A stretch of 64,000 bases of DNA from NCBI GenBank assembly GCA_026770025.1, contig JAMXDE010000045.1:124001-188000 (forward strand). The letters run 5' to 3'. Within the stretch, counting starts at the first letter, position 1; every line of letters starts with the position of its first letter. The translations under genes were made by a program, and so were the position numbers. Shown in pieces: positions 13,933-23,892 of the stretch. The notes below the pieces were generated by a model. It ran no database searches and had not been told where the DNA came from. It saw only the letters and a program-made list of their open reading frames with translations. The DNA comes from Craspedostauros australis. Lineage: Eukaryota > Bacillariophyta > Bacillariophyceae > Mastogloiales > Achnanthaceae.

Positions 13933-15162
13933 TCATCTATCCAGGAACCTTTTGAGCAACGCGACGGTGTCATCGGGCGCCTCGGCATGAACCCAATGTC
14001 CCGCGCCGCGTATCGTGGTAAGCATGTGGTTGGGAAAGTAATCCGCGATGGTGGACATGTAGGCATGGCGCACGAATCGTGACTGGCCGCCATGGATGAA
14101 GAAGGCGTCGCCTTCGTAGGTCTGCCCTTCGGCGTGCTTGGAGAATCCGCGAATCGCATCGAGCTGATTGCAGATGGCCGGTATGGGTATCTTCCATCCC
14201 GTGCGACCGTAGTTGGTGAGACAGAAGGCGCGCAAGGCCGGATCGGGAATCGCCATGCGCAGCTGCTTGTCTATGTCGTTGCGGGCCGGACCGGTGTCAT
14301 CGCCGCCGCATCGATCCGTGGCGTCGTGCATGGCGTGCAGGATATCTTCGACGGCCTTCCAATGCGGGTCCGTGTCGCAGGAGTACTCGACGGGCGCGAT
14401 GTCGATGACGACGAGACCGGCCACGCGGTGCGGGTGCAGCAGACTCAAGGCCTGCGCGACCTTGCCGCCCATGCTGTGTCCCACGAGGACGATCTGATCC
14501 AGTCCGCGCTGATCGAGGAAGTGCACGACGTCCGACGCCATCTCCTCGTAGGACATGGTGTCGCACCATTCGTCGTGCGTGTACTCGCCGCCGTGGTTGC
14601 GCAGATCGACGCCGAGTATCTGTCGCGGTTTTTCCAACTGCAGGGAGAGGGATCGTGCGATGGATGCAAAGTTGCGCTTGCTGCCGAGGAGGCCGTGCAG
14701 GAGCAGGACGGGCGTGTCATGCGGTGCCGCTGCATCGTTGCGCTGTTCCGAAAAGTCCGTCCAACGCAGCGGTATGGCATTCTGCGTTTCTGCTCCTTGT
14801 GTTGATTTGGTTGCTGCTGATAATATTGATGTTGATGTCAACGTTGACGTCAACATTGATGATGGCGACTGCCACGAGGACAGCCGCGAGGACCGCAGGG
14901 CGCATGAAGAAGCCTGACATCTGTTGGATGCACCAGCATGCTGGAATGCTCTGTCATTCATCTGCATCTGCATTTGTGGTCTCTGTCGGCAATGGCTTCC
15001 ATCTGCAATGAAGGCATTCGTCGCCGAAATGAAGCACGCCATGGTGATGGCAAGCAGCACAACGGTGCACAGGGTGCGTCTAGCTGAGGATGCTCTCGTG
15101 GCTGCGCTTCTGTTGTGCTTCCGTCGCTTGGATCGGTTCGCACCGCGTCCTTCCATCATCAT
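13933..15162 (-). CDS. Plastid-targeted alpha/beta hydrolase (ABHD11/YbfF-like)
   Basis: Single exon, 409 residues from the ATG at 15162; an upstream in-frame ATG at 15246 would add 28 residues made mostly of a (TQ)n microsatellite, so I prefer 15162. A basic stretch precedes a hydrophobic signal (TLCTVVLLAITMACFISATNA) directly followed by Phe: the A/F cleavage motif of bipartite plastid leaders in diatoms and relatives. The hydrolase core shows the oxyanion HG motif (VLLLHGLLGSKRNF), the nucleophile elbow GHSMGG (Ser near residue 230), DLRNHG and the catalytic His in GAGHWVHAEAP. Its overall pattern is closest to the ABHD11/YbfF esterase group; the natural substrate is unknown. Signal, motif and family are visible; plastid location is inference. 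Confidence 0.88.
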   Translation of the reverse strand: MMMEGRGANRSKRRKHNRSAATRASSARRTLCTVVLLAITMACFISATNAFIADGSHCRQRPQMQMQMNDRAFQHAGASNRCQASSCALRSSRLSSWQSPSSMLTSTLTSTSILSAATKSTQGAETQNAIPLRWTDFSEQRNDAAAPHDTPVLLLHGLLGSKRNFASIARSLSLQLEKPRQILGVDLRNHGGEYTHDEWCDTMSYEEMASDVVHFLDQRGLDQIVLVGHSMGGKVAQALSLLHPHRVAGLVVIDIAPVEYSCDTDPHWKAVEDILHAMHDATDRCGGDDTGPARNDIDKQLRMAIPDPALRAFCLTNYGRTGWKIPIPAICNQLDAIRGFSKHAEGQTYEGDAFFIHGGQSRFVRHAYMSTIADYFPNHMLTTIRGAGHWVHAEAPDDTVALLKRFLDR

Positions 15163-15164
15163 TG

Positions 15165-15220
15165 ATGTCTGTGTCTGCGTCTGCGTCTGTGTCTGCGTCT
15201 GTGTCTGCGTATTTGTTAAG
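15165..15220. repeat. TGTCTGCG microsatellite
   Basis: A run of TGTCTGCGTC/TGTGTCTGCG hexa- to dodecamers lies immediately upstream of the preferred hydrolase start. Read on the minus strand it encodes Thr-Gln repeats if the upstream ATG at 15246 is used. Confidence 0.75.
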
Positions 15221-15246
15221 AGAGACGTAAGGTACGAATCACTCAT

Positions 15247-15912
15247 ACGCACTCAATGCCGTGAATAGAGCTTGCGCTGCGGCCTGGAATGCGGCTTGGG
15301 CTGCGAATGACGTCGATTCTCCGACTGCAACTCAAGAGTGTATTGCAGTTGTACGAGTATCAGTCGTCGATCTCACGTCTGCCTTGGTTGGTACACTGTC
15401 TTCTATCGCTTCGTTTACCATCGACACAACCTCTGCAGCGTTGCGGAGGGTAGCGATGGATACAATATAGAATATAATAGTATGCAATGTATGCAATGTA
15501 TGCAATATATGCAATGTATTACATGCAGTTGCCTTGCTTGTTGTGTGGAGACATGTGGAAAGGATCCATGTTCTTGTTCAACGCCACTGTTCTGCCAACC
15601 AACCAACCAACATGCCAACTCCCACCAACGCTTCACTTGCGTGGTTGTGTGTGGTCAAAACGATGTTGGCGACACGTCTGCCACTTCGGATTCTTGTGAC
15701 GAATGACACGTCACGAATTCACATGGAGTCCTTCTATTCGCGTTTATGACTCGTATGACTCCAACAGACTTGATCGAAAATGAAACACCAAGTCCCAAGC
15801 AAAAACAGTCGACCATGGCCATCCGTCGACGGCACGACAGTCGGCAATCGCGATCGCAGTAACACCACAATGCTATTCGCAGCACAACTCGTACGACTCT
15901 CTACTACTAACC
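15247..15912. other. Divergent intergenic region
   Basis: Shared upstream region of the hydrolase (-) and the eIF5A-like gene (+). It contains an imperfect 9-bp tandem repeat (TGCAATGTA, about 15482-15522) and a CCAACCAACCAACA run near 15597-15612. No gene supported. Confidence 0.5.
15482..15522. repeat. 9-bp tandem repeat (TATGCAATG)
   Basis: Four to five consecutive near-identical copies of TATGCAATG; simple repeat in a divergent promoter region. Confidence 0.7.
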
Positions 15913-16443
15913 ATGTCCTTGGACCAACGCTGCCAACAATTCCACGACGCCGCCTTGGGCACGGGCAAATCGAAAGGCCCCGTCAAGGAGATTGCCACGC
16001 TGCGCAAGTTCTTGCACAAGAACCAGCATCAGCGCTTCACCGACAAGGCCGTCGGTCGGCTGTTCGATACGATCCAGATCTACTGCAGCCAGACGCAAGT
16101 CGAGACGGATGCCCTGCTCGAGGATGCCCTCAAGATGCCGTTCACCGTCTTTTCGACGAAGCAGAAGAAGACCATGATCAAGTGGTTGGAAGATCGGCGC
16201 GGTGGTGGCAGCGCAACGACCATCGTCACGCTGTCTCTCATTGATATCCTGGAGGATGAGGACAATCGAGTGTCGCTGATGAGCGACGAGACGGGCGACA
16301 CCTACGAGGATCTGCGATTGCCGGGCGATCAATTGGGAGCATCGATTCGGCAGAAGTACGAAACGACGGAGAGCGTCGTCAGCTTGGAGGTGGAGTTGGT
16401 GGATTCCAAATTGACAAGGATAATAGGTATCGCAGAAGAGTGA
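15913..16443 (+). CDS. eIF5A-like OB-fold protein with novel N-terminus (no hypusine domain)
   Basis: Single exon, 176 residues, ATG in context CTAACCATGT. Residues about 100-176 match the C-terminal OB domain of translation factor eIF5A: TLSLIDILEDEDNRVSLMSD, then GDTYEDLRLPGDQLG, as in the eIF5A pattern (Y/T)xLIDI...SLM...GxTxxDLxLP. The N-terminal half is different. Instead of the SH3-like domain with the hypusine-bearing lysine loop (KHGHAK-type) there is a basic, predicted helical segment (ATLRKFLHKNQHQRFTDKAVGRLFDTI; TKQKKTMIKWLEDRR). Bona fide eIF5A binds the ribosomal E site and rescues stalled peptide bonds through hypusine, so this protein cannot do that in the usual way. A divergent eIF5A paralogue or RNA/ribosome-binding adaptor is the best reading. 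No targeting signal seen. Confidence 0.78.
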   Translation: MSLDQRCQQFHDAALGTGKSKGPVKEIATLRKFLHKNQHQRFTDKAVGRLFDTIQIYCSQTQVETDALLEDALKMPFTVFSTKQKKTMIKWLEDRRGGGSATTIVTLSLIDILEDEDNRVSLMSDETGDTYEDLRLPGDQLGASIRQKYETTESVVSLEVELVDSKLTRIIGIAEE

Positions 16444-16675
16444 CAAGAGCAGATTGTTCCACTCCCTGGAGAGTGTATGTGCATTCTACGATAATACAAC
16501 TGCGGCATTCCATTACTCTTATTATATCCTAATCGTTGATTGTGTCCATTTGTGCCGCATGCCCGTGCGCAAATGTCATTCCATGCATCGTGCGCTACGA
16601 GCAAGTACGGTGAGACTTGTTGGGATAGAAGGCTGCTCTAACACACATACACTACAACGCTGGCATTGTTGTTGC

Positions 16676-17995
16676 TCACATGACTGTCATCATCACAGCG
16701 ACCGTCGTCGCGGCCACGCCACTCATCATGATCAACATAGCACGATCCATCGACCGCAATGCCGCCGAGTCCGGCACGTTCCCCCAAATGGGCGCGAGCG
16801 TCGTCGGTTGCGCCGTGAGTGTGGGAGCCGGTGACGCGGTCGGAATCTCAGTGGGTGCCATCGTTGGACACTGGATGCCGCCGTAACACTTCATGCCTTC
16901 GGGACAGGCCGCGTCGTCTCCGGACGGACACGCCAAGGAGGTGGGACATGTGGAGGCGTCGCCCCACACTTCGCCGCAGTAGCTTGTCGGTTCGGTAAAC
17001 TTTGGCGGATCCAAACCCAAACACTCCGACAACGTCACGAGCGTCCATCCCTTCGATCGGATCAGATCGATCGCCGCGGCCAACAACGGGATCTCGTCAT
17101 CTTGCGTGGCCGCGTTCGAGGTCGACAGGTTGGGATTCTTGACCATCTTGGCGAACGTCTCCTGATTGTCATGCGCCAACATCACGAAGCTGCCGCGCCG
17201 CGGAAAGCGAAAGTTGGGCTTGTCGGACTCGGGCGCGCGCAGATCGTAGTTATCGAGGGAGACCTCCAGCAGCGCCAGGATCTCTTCCGGATCGCGGTCG
17301 TTCTTCCAGTCCGACGTGTCGATGTTCCACATGGCCGTCTTGTAACCTGGCAGCGCATCATCCAGGTCCTCCAGAAGCTGCGGCGAGTAGGCGCCCTGCG
17401 CAGGACGGAAGAAGCGGGCGTCGTATCCGCCCAGCCGCTCCGAAAGTCGGTTGTGGCATTGCTGCACCTCGTCCACCGTGAAGGGATCGTTCGTCATGCC
17501 GTGATTGGCCAAGTTATGTCCTTCCAGCAGCACGCGCATTCCCAGACGATCGTAGTATCCCACGAGGCCGGGGAAGTTGTCCCATTCCGATCCGATCCAG
17601 AAGAAGGTGGCGTGGGCGTTCTTGGACTTGAGGATGTCCAGCAACGGCTCCGTGTGCGTGCGATGCGGGCCATCATCGAACGTCAAAGCGAAGACCTTTT
17701 CGTCCTCGCGGCCCACGCAATCGCGGAAGAAGGTCGGTCCGGAGTACTCCGAGTTGTACAGTCCCTCGTTGTTCGCGGAGCTGTTCGTGGTGTCGTGGAA
17801 GATGATCAGGTCGCCATCGTCTTCGTACTGGACGTTGCCGAATCCGTCAGCGTTGGTTCCTGTACTGCCAGCACCACTGTCGGTGGTACCGTCTGCCCTG
17901 CACGTCGCCAGAGCCAGGAAGGCCAGCGCAGCGATGCTCGGGAGTCTCATGGATTGCTTTCGCCGGTTTGTGCCAAATGCTGCCATGGTCTTCAT
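16676..17995 (-). CDS. Secreted NodB-type polysaccharide (chitin) deacetylase with PT-rich stalk
   Basis: Single exon, 439 residues. An N-terminal signal peptide (about residues 15-33, MRLPSIAALAFLALATC region) precedes a NodB homology domain (about 90-320). Visible motifs are TFDDG (motif 1, base and metal Asp), NHGMTND where motif 2 normally reads NHTxSHP, RFFRPAQGAYS (motif 3), NIDTSDW (motif 4) and VMLAHD (motif 5). The family hydrolyses N- or O-acetyl groups on chitin, peptidoglycan or xylan. A Cys-rich segment follows (YCGEVWGDASTCPTSLACPSG...GGIQC), which could be a small carbohydrate-binding module. Then come a Pro/Thr-rich stalk (PTEIPTASPAPTLTAQPTT) and a hydrophobic C-terminus that may anchor it. 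Chitin is made by some centric diatoms, so a cell-wall role is plausible. The altered motif 2 makes activity uncertain. Confidence 0.9.
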   Translation of the reverse strand: MKTMAAFGTNRRKQSMRLPSIAALAFLALATCRADGTTDSGAGSTGTNADGFGNVQYEDDGDLIIFHDTTNSSANNEGLYNSEYSGPTFFRDCVGREDEKVFALTFDDGPHRTHTEPLLDILKSKNAHATFFWIGSEWDNFPGLVGYYDRLGMRVLLEGHNLANHGMTNDPFTVDEVQQCHNRLSERLGGYDARFFRPAQGAYSPQLLEDLDDALPGYKTAMWNIDTSDWKNDRDPEEILALLEVSLDNYDLRAPESDKPNFRFPRRGSFVMLAHDNQETFAKMVKNPNLSTSNAATQDDEIPLLAAAIDLIRSKGWTLVTLSECLGLDPPKFTEPTSYCGEVWGDASTCPTSLACPSGDDAACPEGMKCYGGIQCPTMAPTEIPTASPAPTLTAQPTTLAPIWGNVPDSAALRSMDRAMLIMMSGVAATTVAVMMTVM

Positions 17996-19524
17996 TGAGT
18001 CAGTGTGCGTGTGTATATATGTGTGCGTGTGTATATGTGTGTGCGTCGCTCTCTCTCTCTCCTTACTTGGATGCTCCTGTGATGCGTATCTGTCCTCCTC
18101 TTTCCTGACTGCTGTGCTGTGATGGGGCAGATCGTATCCTGTCCTGTTGTTGTGGTTGTGTCAGAGCGTGGAGGACGATCTACTTCTGTTCTGGGCACAT
18201 CCCCTTGTCTGTTTGTGGCAGAGAGGTGCGCCATTGACAGTTCCCCCTCCCTTGACATCGCTGCTTGTTGACCAACACTGCTTGGGCACCATAAAAGTGA
18301 GCGGATTGACACGATTGCCATAATTTCTGCCCGTTGATTTGCTGGCGCAGTCATCGCAATGACTCACTCCAACGAACAATGCCCTCTGGGCACTTTCGGT
18401 TCCTCTGTTTGACATCTTCTCTTTTCCTCCTGGAGCAGTTCGCAGAGCATGAGCACTCTACCAACGACCTGCATCTCTCTACTCGTGCAGACACACATAA
18501 ACTTGTGCAGAGCACTTGGAAATCACTCAGTGTGGATAGCAGATGCCCGAATGGTTGGACACAAACCTCGCCGTCTTTGCTGCTGTCTCTATCAATCTCG
18601 CCTCCAATTCGTAGCATGCGGAGACACTTAAACTTTGGAGCGTTCGCTTTCGGCAACCTTCTTGTCAACGCTCTCTTGGGACCAAAGCGACTTTGATACT
18701 CTACACACACAAACATTATGGACAATCCCTCTTTGCACAAGTTCACGTACCAACGTGTGCAGGGACGAACTGGGGCAGGAATAGCATTTGCAGAGCTCCT
18801 GCTCTACTCTGCTTTCCAATGACTATTGATCGTACAACAACCAGACTCAATATATGACAGTCTATATATGCCCGTCTATATCATTTCTCCGCAACTCCCA
18901 CAGACACATTGTTACCGCGCCATTTTCCGCGCCAACCATAACGCCCGCGCAACTCTCGAGCACAACTCGTCCTCATCACTTCCGAGATGCATCCTCGCAT
19001 TTCCCCACTTAGAATATAATCCTGCATCTTGGAATAACAGAGAACTGTGTTCGGATTTTGTGCAGATGGTTGGAAGCGTATGGTGCAACCCTGGCGTGAC
19101 CTCATTGCACGCTACGACTACAACAACAAAGTTTGGGGCCTCCACTCTTGACGAACAACATCAACAACACAACTCTGCCAACTGGTTCGCTGTGCATTTT
19201 CCCAGAACTGGAATCTGGGGAGAAGAATGGTGCGGAGGTGATGATCCTTCGACAGTCTGCACCATACAGAGGGTCCTCTTGAGTTCTGTCACTGTGCACT
19301 TCTAGAGACAAACGAAGGACGAACGAACATGGACGGTTTGTTGTGAACGTAAAAGTATGTCTCTAGGCCGCAAGTGTACGCAGTACATTTGGTATCAGCA
19401 GAACGTGGCCGCTTGGCTGGGCTGCCTGTTGCTTGGTCCTTTGTTGGTTCTGGCTGTGCCTCTCATCCTCTTCCCTCTGTCTCCCCTCTCCCTATTTTAT
19501 TTGTAAATATTATACGATAGAACA
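17996..19524. other. Intergenic region, 1.5 kb
   Basis: No gene supported. It contains TATATGTGTGTGCG / (CT)n simple sequence at about 18010-18062 in the 5' region of the deacetylase gene. Open frames up to about 160 codons near 18330-19305 show no motif and have atypical composition. Confidence 0.45.
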
Positions 19525-22500
19525 TCAATTCTCTGTGGCGTCGGTATCATCTTGGCAGTATGTCTGCATGTACCTTGCCACCGCGTCCTTCCCGCGTGCT
19601 GCCCATTCCTTCCGGTTGGCCTGTGCATAATTCAAGTACTCGTCGCTGGAAACACCGAAGACGCCGCAGTCCTTCAGTTTCTTTGCCAGTGGGATGATGT
19701 AGAAGTCAAAGAAACCGAGCTCCCCCTCGTACCAACCCAACGATGGATCCTTCTCGGCTCGCCCGGCCTTGTACGCCAGGTACATCTCATGGAACAGCTT
19801 TTGATTCCACTTTTGATACACGTGCCAATCTGTAGTCCAGTACAAACGGGTGGTGGCAGATATTATGGAGTACAAGTATGGCATGCCGAACATGAAGAGC
19901 AATGTGCGGGGGGACGAGACGGTTGAGATCACGGCGCATGGTACATGGTGCATGATGCAATCGACGCACAGGCAAAGAGACGGACATCCACCCATACACA
20001 CGCGCGCAAACAGTCAACCACATCTCAGGACTGGCACACGTGCAACAAACAGCGATCTGACTTACGTTGCATCGTGTGAGAGACATCTGATGCCTGGATG
20101 AGATGCTCAATGACGATGGTGGCCATGCGGTTGGCATCCTCTTCGCTGTCGCTCCCCGTGGTTGAATCACGTTGGATGCTACCTGAATGATCCAAGCGCT
20201 GATGATGAGCCATCGGTGTGTCGAATGCTTTGGCCCAGCGGGCTTTGCGCAGCGAACCCAGCTCCTTGTCCATGATATCCGTGGCGAGCACGGCATTGAC
20301 CAGCAGCTGGCGGAATCGCATGAGCTCCTGCTTGGTCGAGTAGATGCACTCTCGCATCTCGCGATACTGCGGCGTCATCAGCAGATTCCATGCGATGTCG
20401 AAGGAGTTTTGCTCCGCAACGCTCTTGTTCTTGTACTTGTGAGCGATTTCCGCTTCCTCCTTCACCAGCTGCGAGTTGGGAAGGCCAACGTGATCAACGT
20501 CGTGGATGAGCGCAGCAACTACGCATGCGAACTGTGTGATGGGGTCGGACGTGATGCCGAAGGTGAACTTGTGGAGCGCGTCTCCGTTGCTCTCTTTGTA
20601 GCACATGCCGTCGTAGTCAATCGCCTCCCTCCTCACGATCCGCGAAAGGAGCTTCACAGTGGATTGGACCACGTGGCTGGCGTGCGAGAACGAATGGAAC
20701 GGGTTGGATCGGTACATGTGGGAGATCGTTAACACGAAATGATCGACCTGCGATCTCACAGCAGGGCTCAGCTCGATCGCGGATGGGTCCTGCTGGTACG
20801 GCAACGCTTGGCTTGGGAGCTTGATGACCTCTTGCACTTCATCAAGCGCGGTGCCTTGGCGTTGGGGCAGCTTGATGTCGCTGTGCTGAGATCTGCCTGT
20901 GTGGAGATCCTTAAGCTGATGCTTTGTTCGCATTGCGAGGATCCGCTTGATCATGCCCTTCAGTACATCGGCGTTCCACTGGACTTCCAGCTGCGATACA
21001 TTAGATGGTTGCCGTGATGGGCTTGCGATCGAAAAACTGGCTTGTTTTGGATGCTGCTGCCGCTGCCGCTGAAGTTGGTCGGTGTGCTTCTCTGTACCAA
21101 TGCCTGCACCAGTGGTTGGGGCACCCTCGGAGACACTTCGGAAGAGCCCAGCCGTTTGCTCTGCCCGATCCATTGCGAAGCCATCAGTCTGCTGGTGCTG
21201 CGTGGCAACATTGTTGACTTCGCCATGTTCGAACTTCGTTCGGTAAATCATTGCCGTATCCAAGGCTTGCAGAATCGGGATTTCGTCCGGGCTCTTCTGG
21301 ATGATCCAATAAGTCTGGAGCTCACCCTTGCCCTTGGCACAAATTCGGTCCTTGCGCGGGACAATCCATGATTTCTTTCCGGCAGCGATCAAGGCATCCG
21401 CAGTCTCTTGCGATACATGGATTTGGTCTGGTGCGCCGAGCGATTCGATGCGTGCTGCGGTGTTGACGGTGTCGCCGAAGAGCTGGAATCTTGACTTCTC
21501 GCCGCGGAGGACGCCTGCTGTCACTGGGCCGGAATGCATTCCGAAGCGCATGGTGAGGTCACCGGTGTCTGGGCCCAGCTTGGCAGCCAGATTTCTCATG
21601 ACGACACGCAGTTTGGACACACAAAGCCTCGCGAAGCGGGCCATGATAACAGCGTGCTGGGCAGTTGGGTCCGGCAATCCAGCGGCTGCAACGTAGCAAT
21701 CACCGACCGTCTCGACCTTGAACACCTTGAGCTTCTTGGCGATGTGATCGAAGGACGAATACAAGGTCTCCAGCAAGGAGAAGACCTGTGCCGGTTCTCG
21801 CATGCTTGACCATGCTGCAAGTAGAAATGAATGCCATCAGTAGAGGAGTAAATTGGATTGGATTGGATTGGGTCAGATTTTCAATTTGATGCACTGAAGC
21901 ATGCGACACATACCTGCATCCAAACGAGATGTGGCCAAATGCAACAACGGTCCGAACGTACCTGTAAAGCCAACGATGTCGGCGAACATCACGGTAACAT
22001 TCAGGAAGAGATCAGCAATTGGCATCAGTTTTTTGGAGGTGGATGCTATCAGATCCAGTCCTGGGTCCATTATGTAACCCTTGCCACCAGCACCATCATC
22101 GCTGTCCTTTGTGGGCGAAGATTTATCCCCAGAAGAGCCGCCCAAAGGCGAAAATCGCGACTGTGCCTTGGTGTCGGAATTGATCATGAGGCGATCCTTG
22201 ACGCTTGCAGGGAACAACGAATCGATCAGAGCATCGGATCGTTGGACCCTCCTGACGACGTATGCCTGGCGTCTTTCCACCAGAACGTCGTAGAGAAGAA
22301 ACACGACGGCTGTTAACAGGAAGGTGCCAAGGACAGTCAGCATGCTCCTCAGAGGTTCGGTGGTATGGTAGGTGTCGTAGAATTCTGTCGATGGATAGAC
22401 GTGCATCTTGAACGTGCAGTCCCTGAGACTCTTCAAAGCGTCGAATTCGTAGATCTGCTGGACACCATCATCCCTTTCTTCCTGGAGGCTGCTGTTCCCA

Positions 22501-23892
22501 AGATACGTCACGTTCGGACCATCGATGAGGTACGTGAACTCTTGTCCGCACGTGTTGCTGATCACAACATACACCTCATCGATGTCCTCGATCACAACGT
22601 TCTCAAAGAAGTGATGCCAATGGACGTTGGCATTGAGGATGGCCTTGACATCCCGGTCATCTTCGTAGATGGAATCGAAGATGGGGACGCCGAGGAAGGA
22701 GGACGGCCAGTCCAGCTCGGTTCTGATTTTTTTGTCAAGATTGTTGACGGATGACAGTACCGTGCCGCGGAGTTCGATAGCGTATTCGATCATAGACTTG
22801 GTCGGTTCGCCAGCGAGGGCGTCCAGATTGTAAGCGTATCGCGCAAGGCGGTTTGGGTACACGTGTCGGATAGGACCTAACAGCTTCGCGTCGGTGCCTG
22901 TGGTGTTGGCCTTGTCGATGAGACCACCGCCGCGAGGTTTGCGTATGGTTGGAGGCAAGGCGGGCTTCTCTTCATCCTCCTTGCCATCCAGTTTGAAGGC
23001 GACATCGACCCACTCAGTGTGGTTGCTCACGTATTCTTCGTAGGCCGTCCGCTCCTCCTCTTTGACCAGCACCACGAAGGTGATGCTGTTAGTGTCAGCG
23101 AAGCTGACCATCTGCCTCGCTTGTGCGTCGAACGTTGCCATGGAGACAAAGGGCCATGAAGCGTTCTGGAGTTGGAAGAAGGAGGTCATCTGAAACGCGG
23201 CTGCTTCGTACGTTTCAATAATGGACCTAGCGTTCAATTCGGAGACGTCATGGAGACTATTCGCAACATCCTTGAACTGTTCTCCGCCGCGTCATGGTGG
23301 ATGTTGTTGTGCATGCGTGTGTGCGAGTGCGCGCAATGTTTGCGGCCGTGGGCGTCGGTGTTAGTGATGGTGTCAGTGAGAGTGGCAGCGAGAATGACGG
23401 TGAGAGTGGATTGAGCAAAAAGAACTGGGGTGAGTTGAGAAGAGAAGTGAAAGAATTCGCAACAACGACAATCATCATTCCCGATACTATCCTTGAGAGT
23501 TGCTTCTTCATTTGCGAATGGTATGGCACCAAACTCACCCTGGTCTTGTAGGAGTTGGTCTCTTCGATCCTTGCCAGCTGGTAGACGACGAGCGAACTTG
23601 ACACTGCTGCAACGAACAGGACAAAGCACATGAGCACCTTGGAACCCCGGATCCATCGCGATTCGGTTGATGCTGTTTCAGCGCTGTCGGATTCGCCATC
23701 GTTAGATGTGGCTGATGATACGGTGTGCCTATCAGTTTGGCTGAATACAGATGTAACGTCGTCTTCCTCTTCGTTTTCGTCATAGCTTTGGATGGAACCT
23801 ATCAGCTCGTTGACGTCGAGGGTGCGGGACGCACGATGTCCATCGTCACCATGGGTCCCCATGTTGTTCGTTTGGTTGGGCAGTGGAGGCAT
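19525..23892 (-). CDS. Receptor-type nucleotide cyclase fused to a cyclic-nucleotide phosphodiesterase, four exons
   Basis: Exons 23892-23539, 23276-21962, 21814-20066 and 19829-19525 join in phase to 1240 residues; junction codons restore family motifs (VGFT/AWSS, SHTMQ/HWHVY). Topology: cytosolic acidic N-terminus, TM1 (about 86-107), an extracytosolic domain of about 310 residues, TM2 (about 427-448), a class III cyclase domain (about 545-745), a linker, and an HD-type PDE domain (about 880-1240). Cyclase residues: metal Asp in FADIVGFT and VGDCY, Asn/Arg in NTAARIES. PDE residues: FHSFSHASHVV, HDVDHVGLPN, ASDVSHTMQH. The base-recognition site reads KVETVGDCY (guanylate-like Glu) with FQLFGDT where guanylate cyclases have Cys, so substrate is uncertain. 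The protein would make and degrade cAMP or cGMP at one membrane site. Diatoms carry families of such receptors. The first exon is bounded by the first ATG in its frame (23892); another 5' exon is possible. Confidence 0.92.

Noticed and set aside
14092-14805. 237-codon plus-strand frame
   Set aside because: Shadow of the alpha/beta hydrolase on the minus strand.
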